Shown here: positions 8,240-16,894 of the stretch, in pieces
Position numbering within the stretch: position 1 is the stretch's first letter
Layout of the letters: each line of letters begins with the position of its first letter
The notes under the pieces: model-generated
What the model saw: the letters and a program-made list of their open reading frames with translations, nothing else
Databases searched by the model: none
What the model was told of the DNA's origin: nothing
Made by a program: the position numbers and the translations under genes
DNA from: Paenibacillus_AQ nitricinens
Lineage (GTDB): Bacteria > Bacillota > Bacilli > Paenibacillales > Paenibacillaceae
Length of the DNA stretch: 64,000 nt
Assembly (NCBI RefSeq): GCF_052056485.1
Contig: NZ_CP183948.1
Span: forward strand, 4,216,001-4,280,000
Direction: 5' to 3'

Positions 8240-9157
8240 CTAGTTGTTGTTCATTTTTGATCTTCCTAACAGGACAGCACCGTAGGCTGCATCCTTAATC
8301 GGCAAAATCAGCTTTGTTTGCGGGTAGCTCTGTGCGAGCTTTCGCTCCAAGGCTTCTTTCACAAAGCGAGACTTTTGCAGCACACTTCCTGCAATCGCAA
8401 TCGGACTTTCATATAGCTTAAGCCGTTCAATAACAGGCACAACAAGCTCATATAAATTGGCTGCACATTTCTCCGCTAACGCTATTGCATGTGCATCGCC
8501 CTTCTTGCATGCGGTCGTCATAATCGGTGCGAGCTGCGCAATATCTTTTTTCGTCGTATTTTTATCATAAACAAAGCCAATAATCTCTTTCACAGTGCTT
8601 AATCCAAGCTGCTCATATACCATCACTGGGATGATCGTATCGGTTATTCTTCCGTCCTCCACTTGAACTAATACGGATAATAGATCGCGTCCAATGCTAT
8701 AACCGCTTCCTTCGTCATCAATCAGATGACCAAAGCCTCCTGTGCGATGCTGCTCTCCTTTTTCATTGACCCCAAAGCAAATCGATCCTGTACCGGCAAT
8801 GAGAATGATGCCTTGCATCGCATTTTGTGCCCCGTATAATGCGGTTTCTTGATCGCCTGTAATCGTTAATGGCCCGATATAACCGTTATTTCTCACATGC
8901 TGCTCCAACAAATGGATGACCAGCGGATTACTTATTCCTGCCGCACCTATACATATATGAGCAACTTCTTGTAAATTACCGCAGTAGAGCTTCGTTTGAC
9001 TAAAAATTTCTTCAAAGGAGGCGGCAATCGCATCAGCATCACCACCGTTATAATTAATAGGCCCTACAGTAAAGGTGAATAAAGAGTCTTCCTGGTCATG
9101 CGTAATGGTGACAGCTGTTTTCGTGCCACCCCCATCAATTCCAACGATAAATGCCAT
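8240..9157 (-). CDS. BadF/BadG-type amino-sugar kinase (MurK-like)
   Basis: 305 residues from the ATG at 9157, chosen because AAGGGGAC precedes it and the family starts at this point (MAFIVGIDGGGTKT); the in-frame extension to 9256 has no ribosome site. The actin-fold ATP sites are visible: GIDGGGTKT (phosphate 1), IAGTGSICFG (phosphate 2) and IAIAGSVLQ (adenosine loop). BadF-type kinases of this size phosphorylate N-acetylglucosamine, and MurK of Clostridium acetobutylicum also takes N-acetylmuramic acid. Last gene of the salvage cluster after nagZ, so the inferred substrates are the free GlcNAc and MurNAc released by NagZ and NamZ. That would supply MurNAc-6-phosphate for MurQ when uptake is by an ABC importer rather than a PTS. 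Confidence 0.78.
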   Translation of the reverse strand: MAFIVGIDGGGTKTAVTITHDQEDSLFTFTVGPINYNGGDADAIAASFEEIFSQTKLYCGNLQEVAHICIGAAGISNPLVIHLLEQHVRNNGYIGPLTITGDQETALYGAQNAMQGIILIAGTGSICFGVNEKGEQHRTGGFGHLIDDEGSGYSIGRDLLSVLVQVEDGRITDTIIPVMVYEQLGLSTVKEIIGFVYDKNTTKKDIAQLAPIMTTACKKGDAHAIALAEKCAANLYELVVPVIERLKLYESPIAIAGSVLQKSRFVKEALERKLAQSYPQTKLILPIKDAAYGAVLLGRSKMNNN

Positions 9158-9285
9158 ACCTATGTCCCCTTGTTGTACTTTTTTCAAAGATAAGAATTTA
9201 TATGTTTCACGCGATATATTATCCTTATTTTTCTCGCAGAAACGCTTGCCGTCCATGAAAGGACGCCGAAGGCTTTTATGCTTGT

Positions 9286-10848
9286 CTACATCTGTATCGT
9301 AATCTTGGCGGTGGGTACAACCTCACCATTTAGAATTGGAAGGAGTGATTTGAATGCATCAAGTGTATACTCAAATGCCGCAATTCCGCAGAACTCGCCT
9401 TCGATTAACGGTAAATCATACGGGCGACCTAATGTAATGGCCGTTACTTTGCAGCCTGCAGCCAGCAGCTTCTGCACAAGCGCAAGCTGACCTTTGTTTT
9501 CACGCGCATTGAACAAGCCGATAACAATATGCTTGTAGCCTTGTACCTTTGGCAGCGCAGCGTTGATTTGCTCCTCGCTCGGGTCAATGTCGATAATCTC
9601 ATAAGCTGTATTAAAATGCTCCCCCATATATTGCGGAAAGCTAAGAGCTTGATTCAAGCTGCTGGACGCAAGATCGGTACGGTAGGAATAGGAACCCATA
9701 AATAACACTTGCTCGTCACCGGTATGAATGGGCTGGAGCTCACCTTTAATGAGGCAGATCGTTTCCGTACGCATTAGCTCATTTGCTCGGCGATGTACAT
9801 CGCAGCCAACTAGTTCATAATCTAGCTCCTCAATCGTCGCATATTGTGCTTTATAAGCTAAAATTTTTGTAACAGCTGCATCAATTAGCGCTTCATCCAA
9901 ATCACCGGTGGCTACAGCTTCTTCGATCAAATGAATCGCTTCCTTCACTGTCTCAGGAGTATGACTAATGAATACCAAATCAATACCTGCTTTAACAGCT
10001 CCTAACGCTCCTTTTGCCGTACCATAGTATCGTTTGATCGCGTCCATTTCTAAACAATCCGATACAACTAACCCTTTATATCCTAATTTTCCTTTTAATA
10101 TCTCTGTAATAATGATATGAGACATAGTTCCGGGCACACCGGATTTTTCAATTTTCGGAAATAAAATATGTGCACTCATAATCGCTTGAGCACCTTGCTC
10201 AATTGCGGCCTTAAACGGCAGCAGCTCAAGCTGCTCTAATTCCTCAAGTGTTTTTTCAATGGTAGGCAAGCCAATATGTGAATCGACATTTGTATCACCA
10301 TGACCTGGAAAATGCTTAAGTGAGGACATGACGCCTCCATCGAGCAATCCCTTCATCATTTGAATTCCATACTGGGATACTGATGCAACAGAATCACCAT
10401 ATGAACGAACATTTATGACTGGATTCAATGCATTATTGTTAACGTCCATAACTGGAGCTAGATTAAAATTAATACCTAATGCTTTCAATTCTCTGGCAGT
10501 CATTCTGCCTGCTGCATACGCATTTTCAGGTCGTCCTGAAGAAGCAATTGCCATGGCTCCAGCAACATTGGTCGCGTCTTTAGGCATACGAGTGACTCGA
10601 CCGCCTTCTTGGTCGATCGTAATAAAACCCGGGATACCAGTATGTGTCGTGTACCATTGCTGCAGCTCAGTAACAAGCTCGCCTAATTGATATTTATTGT
10701 CGATATTATGTGAGAATAAAATAATATTGCCGACTTTATAATGCTCAATAACTTCCTTCAGCTCAGGAGTGATCTCGGTTGAAGGGAAGCCTGTTACAAA
10801 CATTTGTCCAATCTTTTCGCGCAAGCTCATATGTTCTATTGTTCTCAT
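9286..10848 (-). CDS. nagZ: beta-N-acetylglucosaminidase NagZ (GH3)
   Basis: 520 residues from the ATG at 10848 (a TTG lies one codon upstream), with GAGGAAGGTGAG as ribosome site. The GH3 catalytic barrel carries ITIDQEGGRVTRM, the diagnostic loop KHFPGHGDTNVDSHIGLP with its His/Asp dyad, and the nucleophile Asp in VVSDCLEMDAI. A second alpha/beta domain (from about residue 350) is present, as in Gram-positive two-domain NagZ. No signal peptide is visible. It cleaves non-reducing GlcNAc from muropeptides or GlcNAc-MurNAc disaccharides. It follows namZ by 17 bases, matching the nagZ-namZ pairing seen in Bacillus subtilis. Confidence 0.92.
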   Translation of the reverse strand: MRTIEHMSLREKIGQMFVTGFPSTEITPELKEVIEHYKVGNIILFSHNIDNKYQLGELVTELQQWYTTHTGIPGFITIDQEGGRVTRMPKDATNVAGAMAIASSGRPENAYAAGRMTARELKALGINFNLAPVMDVNNNALNPVINVRSYGDSVASVSQYGIQMMKGLLDGGVMSSLKHFPGHGDTNVDSHIGLPTIEKTLEELEQLELLPFKAAIEQGAQAIMSAHILFPKIEKSGVPGTMSHIIITEILKGKLGYKGLVVSDCLEMDAIKRYYGTAKGALGAVKAGIDLVFISHTPETVKEAIHLIEEAVATGDLDEALIDAAVTKILAYKAQYATIEELDYELVGCDVHRRANELMRTETICLIKGELQPIHTGDEQVLFMGSYSYRTDLASSSLNQALSFPQYMGEHFNTAYEIIDIDPSEEQINAALPKVQGYKHIVIGLFNARENKGQLALVQKLLAAGCKVTAITLGRPYDLPLIEGEFCGIAAFEYTLDAFKSLLPILNGEVVPTAKITIQM

Positions 10849-10865
10849 CAATTACTCACCTTCCT

Positions 10866-12008
10866 CTAGCGATATAAATGATACTGCTGTGTTATTTCTG
10901 CAAATTGCTTGCTTTCCGCTGCAAACTGTTCAAGCAGCTGCTTGGCTTGCATATTTTCCGTACGATACATGTTGTCTCCCCCCAGCAAATCGATAAATGG
11001 ACGAGAGCCCTCCTTCACAGGAGGCAGGAATGAAAATTGCTCGTACAAATCTCTTATCGTAAATAATAAGGTTACCCCAACTTCTAAAGGCCTCAGTACT
11101 TGGAGATCTGTAATGTAAATTTGTACCCCGCCGCATAGCTCGCCACAATGTTTAGATGACGTTGGCTTGAAATGAACTGGACGAAAAAGCACACCCGGGA
11201 TACCTTTTGCATTCATCTCATCTGCCAATTGCTGCGCTTGAATGAACGGAGCACCAATCATTTCAAACGGGAACGTTGTTCCACGTCCTTCGGAGCAGTT
11301 TGTGCCTTCAAATAAACATGTTCCTGTATATAATAACGCCGTTTCATATCGTGGTATTCCAAGTGAAGGATGAACCCAGGTTAATCCTGTATCCGGAAAG
11401 GACATGCTCCGTTCCCAGCCTTCCAAACGAACGACATGCAGCGATGCATTCCAATTCATTTGATCATTTGCCATCGTTGCTACCTCACCTGCTGTTAAGC
11501 CGTATCGCACGGCTAGCTCGTAATTTCCAACAAATGATTTGAAGCCGGGCTTCAAGACATTCCCTTCTACCGTTACCCCGTTAAGCGGATTAACACGATC
11601 AAGAACAACAAATTCTACACCTGCATTTGCACAATCTTCAAGTGCATACAGCATCGTATAAATAAATGTGTAATAGCGTACACCAACATCTTGAATATCG
11701 TATACAATGATGTCTACTTCATTCAGCATTTCTTTTGTTAAACGCTTGGAGTCTTTACGGTACAAGCTATAGACTGGAACATTCGTAAAAGGATCCATGT
11801 AAGTGTCTACTACTGCCCCTGCATCCAAATCTCCGCGAACGCCATGCTCAGGTGAAAACATCGCAGCAAGATTAAAATTTTCATGTAATATAGTAATCGT
11901 TGATGCAAAATCCTTCGTAAGACCTGTCGGCGCTGTAATCAATCCTACGCGCTTACCTTCGAACAAATAACGATAATTCGTTATAGAATCAATCCCATTT
12001 AACACCAT
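10866..12008 (-). CDS. namZ: exo-beta-N-acetylmuramidase NamZ (DUF1343, GH171)
   Basis: 380 residues starting MVLNGIDSI. Family landmarks are FSPEHGVRGDLDAGAVVD, IVYDIQDVGVRYYTFIY, VLDRVNPLNG and LTWVHPSLGIPRYETALLY, all typical of DUF1343, whose characterised member is B. subtilis NamZ (YbbC). It removes terminal MurNAc from the non-reducing end of peptide-free peptidoglycan chains, alternating with NagZ, which removes GlcNAc. The usual signal peptide of secreted homologues is not seen here, so it may work inside the cell on imported disaccharides, or export may be by another route. A hairpin lies upstream at 12055. Confidence 0.9.
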   Translation of the reverse strand: MVLNGIDSITNYRYLFEGKRVGLITAPTGLTKDFASTITILHENFNLAAMFSPEHGVRGDLDAGAVVDTYMDPFTNVPVYSLYRKDSKRLTKEMLNEVDIIVYDIQDVGVRYYTFIYTMLYALEDCANAGVEFVVLDRVNPLNGVTVEGNVLKPGFKSFVGNYELAVRYGLTAGEVATMANDQMNWNASLHVVRLEGWERSMSFPDTGLTWVHPSLGIPRYETALLYTGTCLFEGTNCSEGRGTTFPFEMIGAPFIQAQQLADEMNAKGIPGVLFRPVHFKPTSSKHCGELCGGVQIYITDLQVLRPLEVGVTLLFTIRDLYEQFSFLPPVKEGSRPFIDLLGGDNMYRTENMQAKQLLEQFAAESKQFAEITQQYHLYR

Positions 12009-12054
12009 ATGAAGCTGCCTCCTAGCTGCTTTTTAGCATAAATGAATAGAACAA

Positions 12055-12088
12055 GGGAATGTTTCCTGCTATACATAGAAACACTCCC
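12055..12088 (-). terminator. stem-loop between the PIG-L-like gene and namZ
   Basis: Arms GGGAATGTTTC/GAAACACTCCC (one mismatch) with a 12-base loop, followed on the minus strand by TTGTTCTATT. It may partly end or stabilise the upstream transcript, which would split expression of the transport half (murQ to PIG-L) from the enzyme half (namZ, nagZ, kinase). Confidence 0.5.
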
Positions 12089-12106
12089 TCTTAGCTAGTT
12101 GAATAG

Positions 12107-12814
12107 TTACCAAAGACTAGACTGCCTAACCTTCACCGTTTCAGCAGGCACCATAAATGCTTCTGCATATGTCTTTCTTGCTTCACAGCCGCGAACAACT
12201 GCTAGTGCTTTGTAGTAATCCATGTATTTGAAAGATTTGCTATTCGTCACAAACCAATGCTTGCTTAAAGCATCTATCCATAGATCAAATGCCGCTTGAT
12301 CGAAATCCACATATACGTAAGGGACATAATCAACCGCATCCTCCCAGTTTTCGGAGTAATATAATCTTGCTGCAAAGTGCGCGGGGAGCGCTCGTTCAAA
12401 GGATGATAGACTTGCGAAGAAACGGGCATCATTTACGATATGATGCGTTAGCGCATGGTCCTTATGCATACTGTCTTTCCAGTGTGTAATAATAATGTTA
12501 GGCTTCACGCGACGAATTACATCACAAACCTCCATACGAATTTCTTGATTGTCAGGCAACTCTCCGTCACAATAATCATCGAATACAATGGCTTCACCGC
12601 CTAGCATATCCGCAAAAACCTGTGCCTCTTTCACTTTTTGCTGACGATATTCCTTCATATCCTGTCCTGCCGGGACCCCTCGTTCACCCGCAGTTAACGC
12701 TAATGTCACAATGCGATCTCCCTTTAAACTATGACTAGCGAGCACACCACCAGAAGCTAGCTCCACATCACCAACATGCGCTCCAATTGCTAATACTGTG
12801 AATTTTTCGCTCAT
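12107..12814 (-). CDS. PIG-L/LmbE-family protein with altered AHPDD motif
   Basis: 235 residues of the zinc-dependent amidoglycan deacetylase fold (relatives: BshB, MshB, PIG-L). The family's AHPDDE motif reads AHVGDVE (12-18): His13 and Asp16 (metal ligands) are kept, but the Asp used as general base in BshB-type enzymes is Gly15. The second metal site HKDH (H117, H120) is intact, and ALTAGERG and DYCDGELPDN also fit the family. In this cluster a role in removing acetyl groups from GlcNAc, MurNAc or muropeptides is a reasonable inference, but the changed motif leaves open a different reaction or a binding role. It overlaps no neighbour and starts 2 bases after the GNAT stop. Confidence 0.7.
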   Translation of the reverse strand: MSEKFTVLAIGAHVGDVELASGGVLASHSLKGDRIVTLALTAGERGVPAGQDMKEYRQQKVKEAQVFADMLGGEAIVFDDYCDGELPDNQEIRMEVCDVIRRVKPNIIITHWKDSMHKDHALTHHIVNDARFFASLSSFERALPAHFAARLYYSENWEDAVDYVPYVYVDFDQAAFDLWIDALSKHWFVTNSKSFKYMDYYKALAVVRGCEARKTYAEAFMVPAETVKVRQSSLW

Positions 12815-12816
12815 CT

Positions 12817-13788
12817 TTAAAGTTCCCTCCGCAATATAGAAAATTGTTTTTCAATAGTAAAGCCTGCTTTTTGATAGATTCGAAGAGCCGGATTATTATT
12901 TCCAGTGAATAGAGAGATATACTGACAGCCCACATTTTGAAAAGCTTCAACCATTCTGAAAAATAATACACTGCCAAGGCCATGACCCTCATGCTCTGGG
13001 TGCACTCCGATACCGCAAAAAAATGCTCTTCCATCAGGCTGCGAAATAATTGGACCTGCAAAGCCCACAACCTCGTTGCCGTACACAGCTATTACAAGTG
13101 GTGCGCCAACCTTCACATAAGTAACAACATCCTTCTTCCACTGCGGATTTTGCAGGGCAGCAAGTGTTGCTTCAAGCCCAGTATGTAAATCAGGGACATA
13201 GGACGTAATGTAATAGTCCTTGCTATTTGCATGGGTTTCCTTATCTAAAATATCTTCCGGAACTATAAAGCTTCCTAGTTTTAAATACATGCCGCATTGC
13301 GTCGCTCGATCTTCGTAGCCTCTAGCCATTAAAGCTTCATATAATGGCAGGTCCTTACTGATGCCCGGGGCATTATTATGCTCATGCTGAGGTGCACTTG
13401 GAATACTCCACTTCAGCTTAACAGGGTTGAAAAACAATACATCCGCTTGTCTTTTCCCAAGTTCTTGGAATCTTTTTTCTAAACGCAATAGAAAAGCATC
13501 GTAAAGCTCCAGAGAAGCCACATGGGTATCTATAATAACACTCGTAATATAACCGGCCACATCTCCAAGAGGGAGATCGTCACCGCAGCAGCCAGCTGCA
13601 AAACCAACAATCCCTTTTTCGTCACAGCCTACCCATATACAGTCAGCGTCAAAATAAGGATGGTCGATGAATGTATCTTGAAACTCTCGCTCTGTAAATG
13701 GCTTATAATCATATTTTGTAGCCTCACGATTCCAAAGTTCTACAACTGCAGAGTGATCTTCAATTGAAAAGGGTCTGATTTGCACCAT
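12817..13788 (-). CDS. tandem GNAT acetyltransferase
   Basis: 323 residues with two GNAT domains. The N-terminal one (about 1-150) is degenerate. The C-terminal one (about 190-323) has FFCGIGVHPEHEGHGLGSVLFF, which carries the acetyl-CoA loop, and NPALRIYQKAGF, the usual end of the fold. The ATG is one base after the anmK stop and uses AGGAGG inside the end of anmK, so the pair is coupled. Its neighbours suggest an amino-sugar or muropeptide-derived amine as acceptor, perhaps re-acetylating what the adjacent PIG-L-like protein deacetylates; that is inference only. Confidence 0.75.
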   Translation of the reverse strand: MVQIRPFSIEDHSAVVELWNREATKYDYKPFTEREFQDTFIDHPYFDADCIWVGCDEKGIVGFAAGCCGDDLPLGDVAGYITSVIIDTHVASLELYDAFLLRLEKRFQELGKRQADVLFFNPVKLKWSIPSAPQHEHNNAPGISKDLPLYEALMARGYEDRATQCGMYLKLGSFIVPEDILDKETHANSKDYYITSYVPDLHTGLEATLAALQNPQWKKDVVTYVKVGAPLVIAVYGNEVVGFAGPIISQPDGRAFFCGIGVHPEHEGHGLGSVLFFRMVEAFQNVGCQYISLFTGNNNPALRIYQKAGFTIEKQFSILRREL

Positions 13789-15009
13789 TTAAGCCTCCTG
13801 TGAACGTCCAATATAGGGCCAGGAAATTTTGCCCATTACTACTGGCTGTGAAGCTCCAGTTACTAGCGGGATATTGTTTGGTAAGCGCTCCATCGTGTAA
13901 TACGCAAGCAGAGCAAAAGCAATTGCTTCCTTAGCATCACTATTACCACCGATATCCTCCTGCGTCAGCACCTGCACGTTATGCGGTGCAAATAAGTGCT
14001 GTAAATTACGCAAAAGCGTCTTGTTATAGCTTCCACCGCCGCCAATTAACAATTGCTCAGCCTGGTGCTGCGGTGCAATATACCGTTCATAGCTATCGAC
14101 GATGCTCCAGGCAGTTAAGTACGTAGCTGTTGCAACAACATCTTCTGCTTTCCAGTGATTAACCTTCATCATTTCAATAATTTGTGCCACGTATTGTTGG
14201 CCAAACCGTTCTCTGCCTGTCGATTTTGGTAACGGCATCCTATAATATTTATCCTGCTGCATCCATTTCAATAGCTCATCAATCACTTGACCGCCCGCAC
14301 CAATTTCGCCATTAACATCCATTGTCATTGGTGCAAATAATTGCGATACAAGGCCATCGATAATCATATTTCCAGGACCCGTATCAAAAGCAAATACCTC
14401 ATCTGGTGAGGCATTTACAGGCAAAACAGTCACATTGCCTATTCCGCCAATATTTTGCATCAGAAGTGTTTTCTTTGGATTGTTAAACAATAAGTATTCG
14501 GTAAATGGTACTAACGGAGCTCCTTGTCCACCCATTGCCATGTCAGCAACTCGAAAGTCTGATACGCAAGGAATTCCTGTGCGATTGGCGATAACCGCAC
14601 CATCCCCAATCTGAACGGTACAATGCAGATTATAGCCGCCCATAACATTCTCATCCGGAGCATGATAGATTGTTTGACCATGCGATCCTACTGCGAATAT
14701 TTGCGAAGGCGAAAGGCCGCATTTCCCTATAACGGATAATGTGGCTTGGGCGTATAATTCGCCAAGCCACATATTCATTGCGCCAACCTTATCAATCGTA
14801 GCGCTAGCGGGATCAAAAAGCTCAAATATGGAGTTTCTAACTTGCACCTCAAAAGGTGTGTTTTCAAAAGCCAGTAATTCAATCTCTACTCCATGCTCTT
14901 TTTCGGCTGATGGGAAAAGCTTAACTACTGCTGCATCAATACCATCTACTGATGTACCGGACATCAAGCCAACTAAGTATGTTGCATCAACTTTTGATTG
15001 TTTGTCCAT
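13789..15009 (-). CDS. anmK: anhydro-N-acetylmuramic acid kinase AnmK
   Basis: 406 residues with the AnmK signature VGLMSGTSVDGIDAAVV near the N-terminus, GSHGQTIYH, DFRVADMAMGGQGAPLVP, FDTGPGNMIID and LIGGGGSYNK, all parts of the sugar-kinase/actin fold. AnmK hydrolyses the 1,6-anhydro ring of anhMurNAc while phosphorylating it to MurNAc-6-phosphate, the MurQ substrate. The start overlaps the stop of the permease gene by one base (TAATG at 15009). In Gram-positives the anhydro sugar is not a major own-wall product, so the gene may serve scavenging of fragments made by lytic transglycosylases of other bacteria. Confidence 0.93.
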   Translation of the reverse strand: MDKQSKVDATYLVGLMSGTSVDGIDAAVVKLFPSAEKEHGVEIELLAFENTPFEVQVRNSIFELFDPASATIDKVGAMNMWLGELYAQATLSVIGKCGLSPSQIFAVGSHGQTIYHAPDENVMGGYNLHCTVQIGDGAVIANRTGIPCVSDFRVADMAMGGQGAPLVPFTEYLLFNNPKKTLLMQNIGGIGNVTVLPVNASPDEVFAFDTGPGNMIIDGLVSQLFAPMTMDVNGEIGAGGQVIDELLKWMQQDKYYRMPLPKSTGRERFGQQYVAQIIEMMKVNHWKAEDVVATATYLTAWSIVDSYERYIAPQHQAEQLLIGGGGSYNKTLLRNLQHLFAPHNVQVLTQEDIGGNSDAKEAIAFALLAYYTMERLPNNIPLVTGASQPVVMGKISWPYIGRSQEA

Positions 15010-15869
15010 TAACCTTTCACCGCTCCAACTGTTACCCCTTCAAGGAAGTATTTTTGTAAACTGAAGAACAAAATAAACATTGGAACTGCTGAAATGGTTG
15101 CCCCCGCCATCATCGGTGCAAAGTAAGTTGTATTCGCAAAGCGAAAGTTTTTCAAGCCGACCTGAATGGTTTGCATATCCATCGTATTCGTTACTAGGAA
15201 CGGCCAGAAAAAGTCATTCCATGCCGCCATGAACGTTAGGATTGCTAGTACTGCCATAATTGTTTTAGATAGAGGCATAATGATATACCAGAAGATTTTA
15301 GGCTGGGAACAACCTTCGATTTTAGCAGATTCAATAATTTCACCTGGAATGGAGGACATGAACTGCTTAACCAAGAAGATATTGTATACCGTTACTATGC
15401 TCGGCATAATCAACGCTGTGTACGTATTTTGTAATTCAAAAATGTTTACGATCAAAATATATAGTGGAACCTGAGTGACTTGAACAGGAATCATCATAGA
15501 TCCCAGCAAAATAGCGAACAAAATGTTTTTCCCTTTAAATTTCATTTTTGCAAAAGCATATCCAGCAAGTGTAGCAAAAAATACGTTAGATACCGTGATA
15601 CACGCTGCCACTATAAAGGAGTTCAATAACCAGTCCCATGTATGTGGGCTGAAGTTAAAGAAGAATTTATAAGATTCAAATGAAATCTTCGATGGTAGGA
15701 TAGAATAGCTCATTGCACCAGCTTCTACCGGATCACCGAACGAGGAGATGACCATAAAGTATATCGGGAATATGGTAGCTGCGGCAAATAGGATAAGGAA
15801 CGTAATGTTTGCACCATTACGTATAAACAGATACCCTTTGCTTCTTAAGCTGTTGTTGTACAAACCCAT
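15009..15869 (-). CDS. ABC sugar importer permease, MalG-type
   Basis: 286 residues, six predicted membrane helices, with the cytoplasmic EAA loop IIESAKIEGCSQPKIFWYIIMPLSKT that docks to the ATPase. It belongs to the CUT1 carbohydrate importer family and pairs with the MalF-type permease just upstream (18-base gap). It is translationally coupled to anmK. No ATPase gene is present in the cluster, as is common for CUT1 importers that borrow a shared MsmX-type ATPase. The substrate by context is MurNAc, GlcNAc-MurNAc or anhydro forms. Confidence 0.88.
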   Translation of the reverse strand: MGLYNNSLRSKGYLFIRNGANITFLILFAAATIFPIYFMVISSFGDPVEAGAMSYSILPSKISFESYKFFFNFSPHTWDWLLNSFIVAACITVSNVFFATLAGYAFAKMKFKGKNILFAILLGSMMIPVQVTQVPLYILIVNIFELQNTYTALIMPSIVTVYNIFLVKQFMSSIPGEIIESAKIEGCSQPKIFWYIIMPLSKTIMAVLAILTFMAAWNDFFWPFLVTNTMDMQTIQVGLKNFRFANTTYFAPMMAGATISAVPMFILFFSLQKYFLEGVTVGAVKG

Positions 15870-15887
15870 AGTATTCTGCTCCTTTTC

Positions 15888-16790
15888 CTAGTATTCTACA
15901 TCTTTACCTATAAACTTGAATTGAAGGAATGATATAAATCCGATAATCGCTGCTAGAACTAATGATTGTGCCGCTGCCTCACCAAACTCAAAATATGTGA
16001 ACGCATTGTTAAAGATTAACAAACCTACCATTGTTGTTGCATGGTCTGGTCCACCGCCTGTCATAAGATAAGCGTTTTGGAATACTTGGAAGGAACCGAT
16101 AACACCAGTAACAAGTAGGAATAGCGTTGTTGGCTTAAGGAAAGGGACAACGATAAACCAAAGCTTTTGCAGGAAAGACGCGCCATCAATTTCAGCTGCT
16201 TCATAATAGCTGTTATCAATAGCGAGTAATGCGGCTATATAAATAATAATTGCCGTACCATGACTTGATAACCATGACATTAACACAAGTGAGAACATTG
16301 CAGTTGCACTGGAACCAAGCCAGTTTTGATTTTCAATACCTAAAAAACTCACGAGCTTATTGGCAATACCTGATTTTAACGGATCGAAGATCCACAGCCA
16401 CACAACAGAAAGCGCTACACCAGATGCTACGGCTGGCAAGTAATATAGTGCTTTAAAGATCGTTTGTGTTTTTTTCTTGAAAGGAATAATCAAAATTGAA
16501 ATTAAAAATGATAGAAGAATATTAAACGGAACAGTTAATAACGTATATACTAACGTGTTTTTCAGCGCTTTCCAGAAAAGTTCATCTGAAAACGAGTTAA
16601 CGAAGTTATCCATGCCGACAAAAGTGGATCCTAATGGACCATATTTTTGTAAGCTGATAATAAAAGCATTGATGACTGGATATGCGGTAAATAAAGAAAA
16701 CGCAATAAGTGCTACTGCGATAAACGCGTATCCCCAACCTGAGTCACTTTCGAGTTTCAATTTTTTTCTTTTAGTCAACGTTTGATTCAT
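15888..16790 (-). CDS. ABC sugar importer permease, MalF-type
   Basis: 300 residues, six membrane helices after a basic N-terminus (NQTLTKRKKLK), with the EAA loop YYEAAEIDGASFLQKLWFIVVPFLKP. It forms the heterodimeric channel with the MalG-type partner. The ribosome site AGAGAGGTGCGACCC lies upstream. The 104 bases separating it from the binding-protein gene contain a stem-loop (16840-16872). Confidence 0.88.
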   Translation of the reverse strand: MNQTLTKRKKLKLESDSGWGYAFIAVALIAFSLFTAYPVINAFIISLQKYGPLGSTFVGMDNFVNSFSDELFWKALKNTLVYTLLTVPFNILLSFLISILIIPFKKKTQTIFKALYYLPAVASGVALSVVWLWIFDPLKSGIANKLVSFLGIENQNWLGSSATAMFSLVLMSWLSSHGTAIIIYIAALLAIDNSYYEAAEIDGASFLQKLWFIVVPFLKPTTLFLLVTGVIGSFQVFQNAYLMTGGGPDHATTMVGLLIFNNAFTYFEFGEAAAQSLVLAAIIGFISFLQFKFIGKDVEY

Positions 16791-16839
16791 TGGGTCGCAC
16801 CTCTCTTCTAAAAACAGTACAAGCTCTAGCTAATTTAGA

Positions 16840-16872
16840 AGGAAAGCTGTACGTTCTAGCTACGCACAGCTT
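16840..16872 (-). promoter_or_regulatory. intercistronic stem-loop after the binding-protein gene
   Basis: GAAAGCTGT and ACAGCTTTC are separated by 15 bases within the gap between the binding protein and the permeases. Stem-loops at this place in ABC operons often stabilise the upstream message, so that the lipoprotein is made in excess over the permeases. No long T run follows, so partial rather than full termination is expected. Confidence 0.5.
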
Positions 16873-16894
16873 TCACATGTCAGCCTACGACAGA

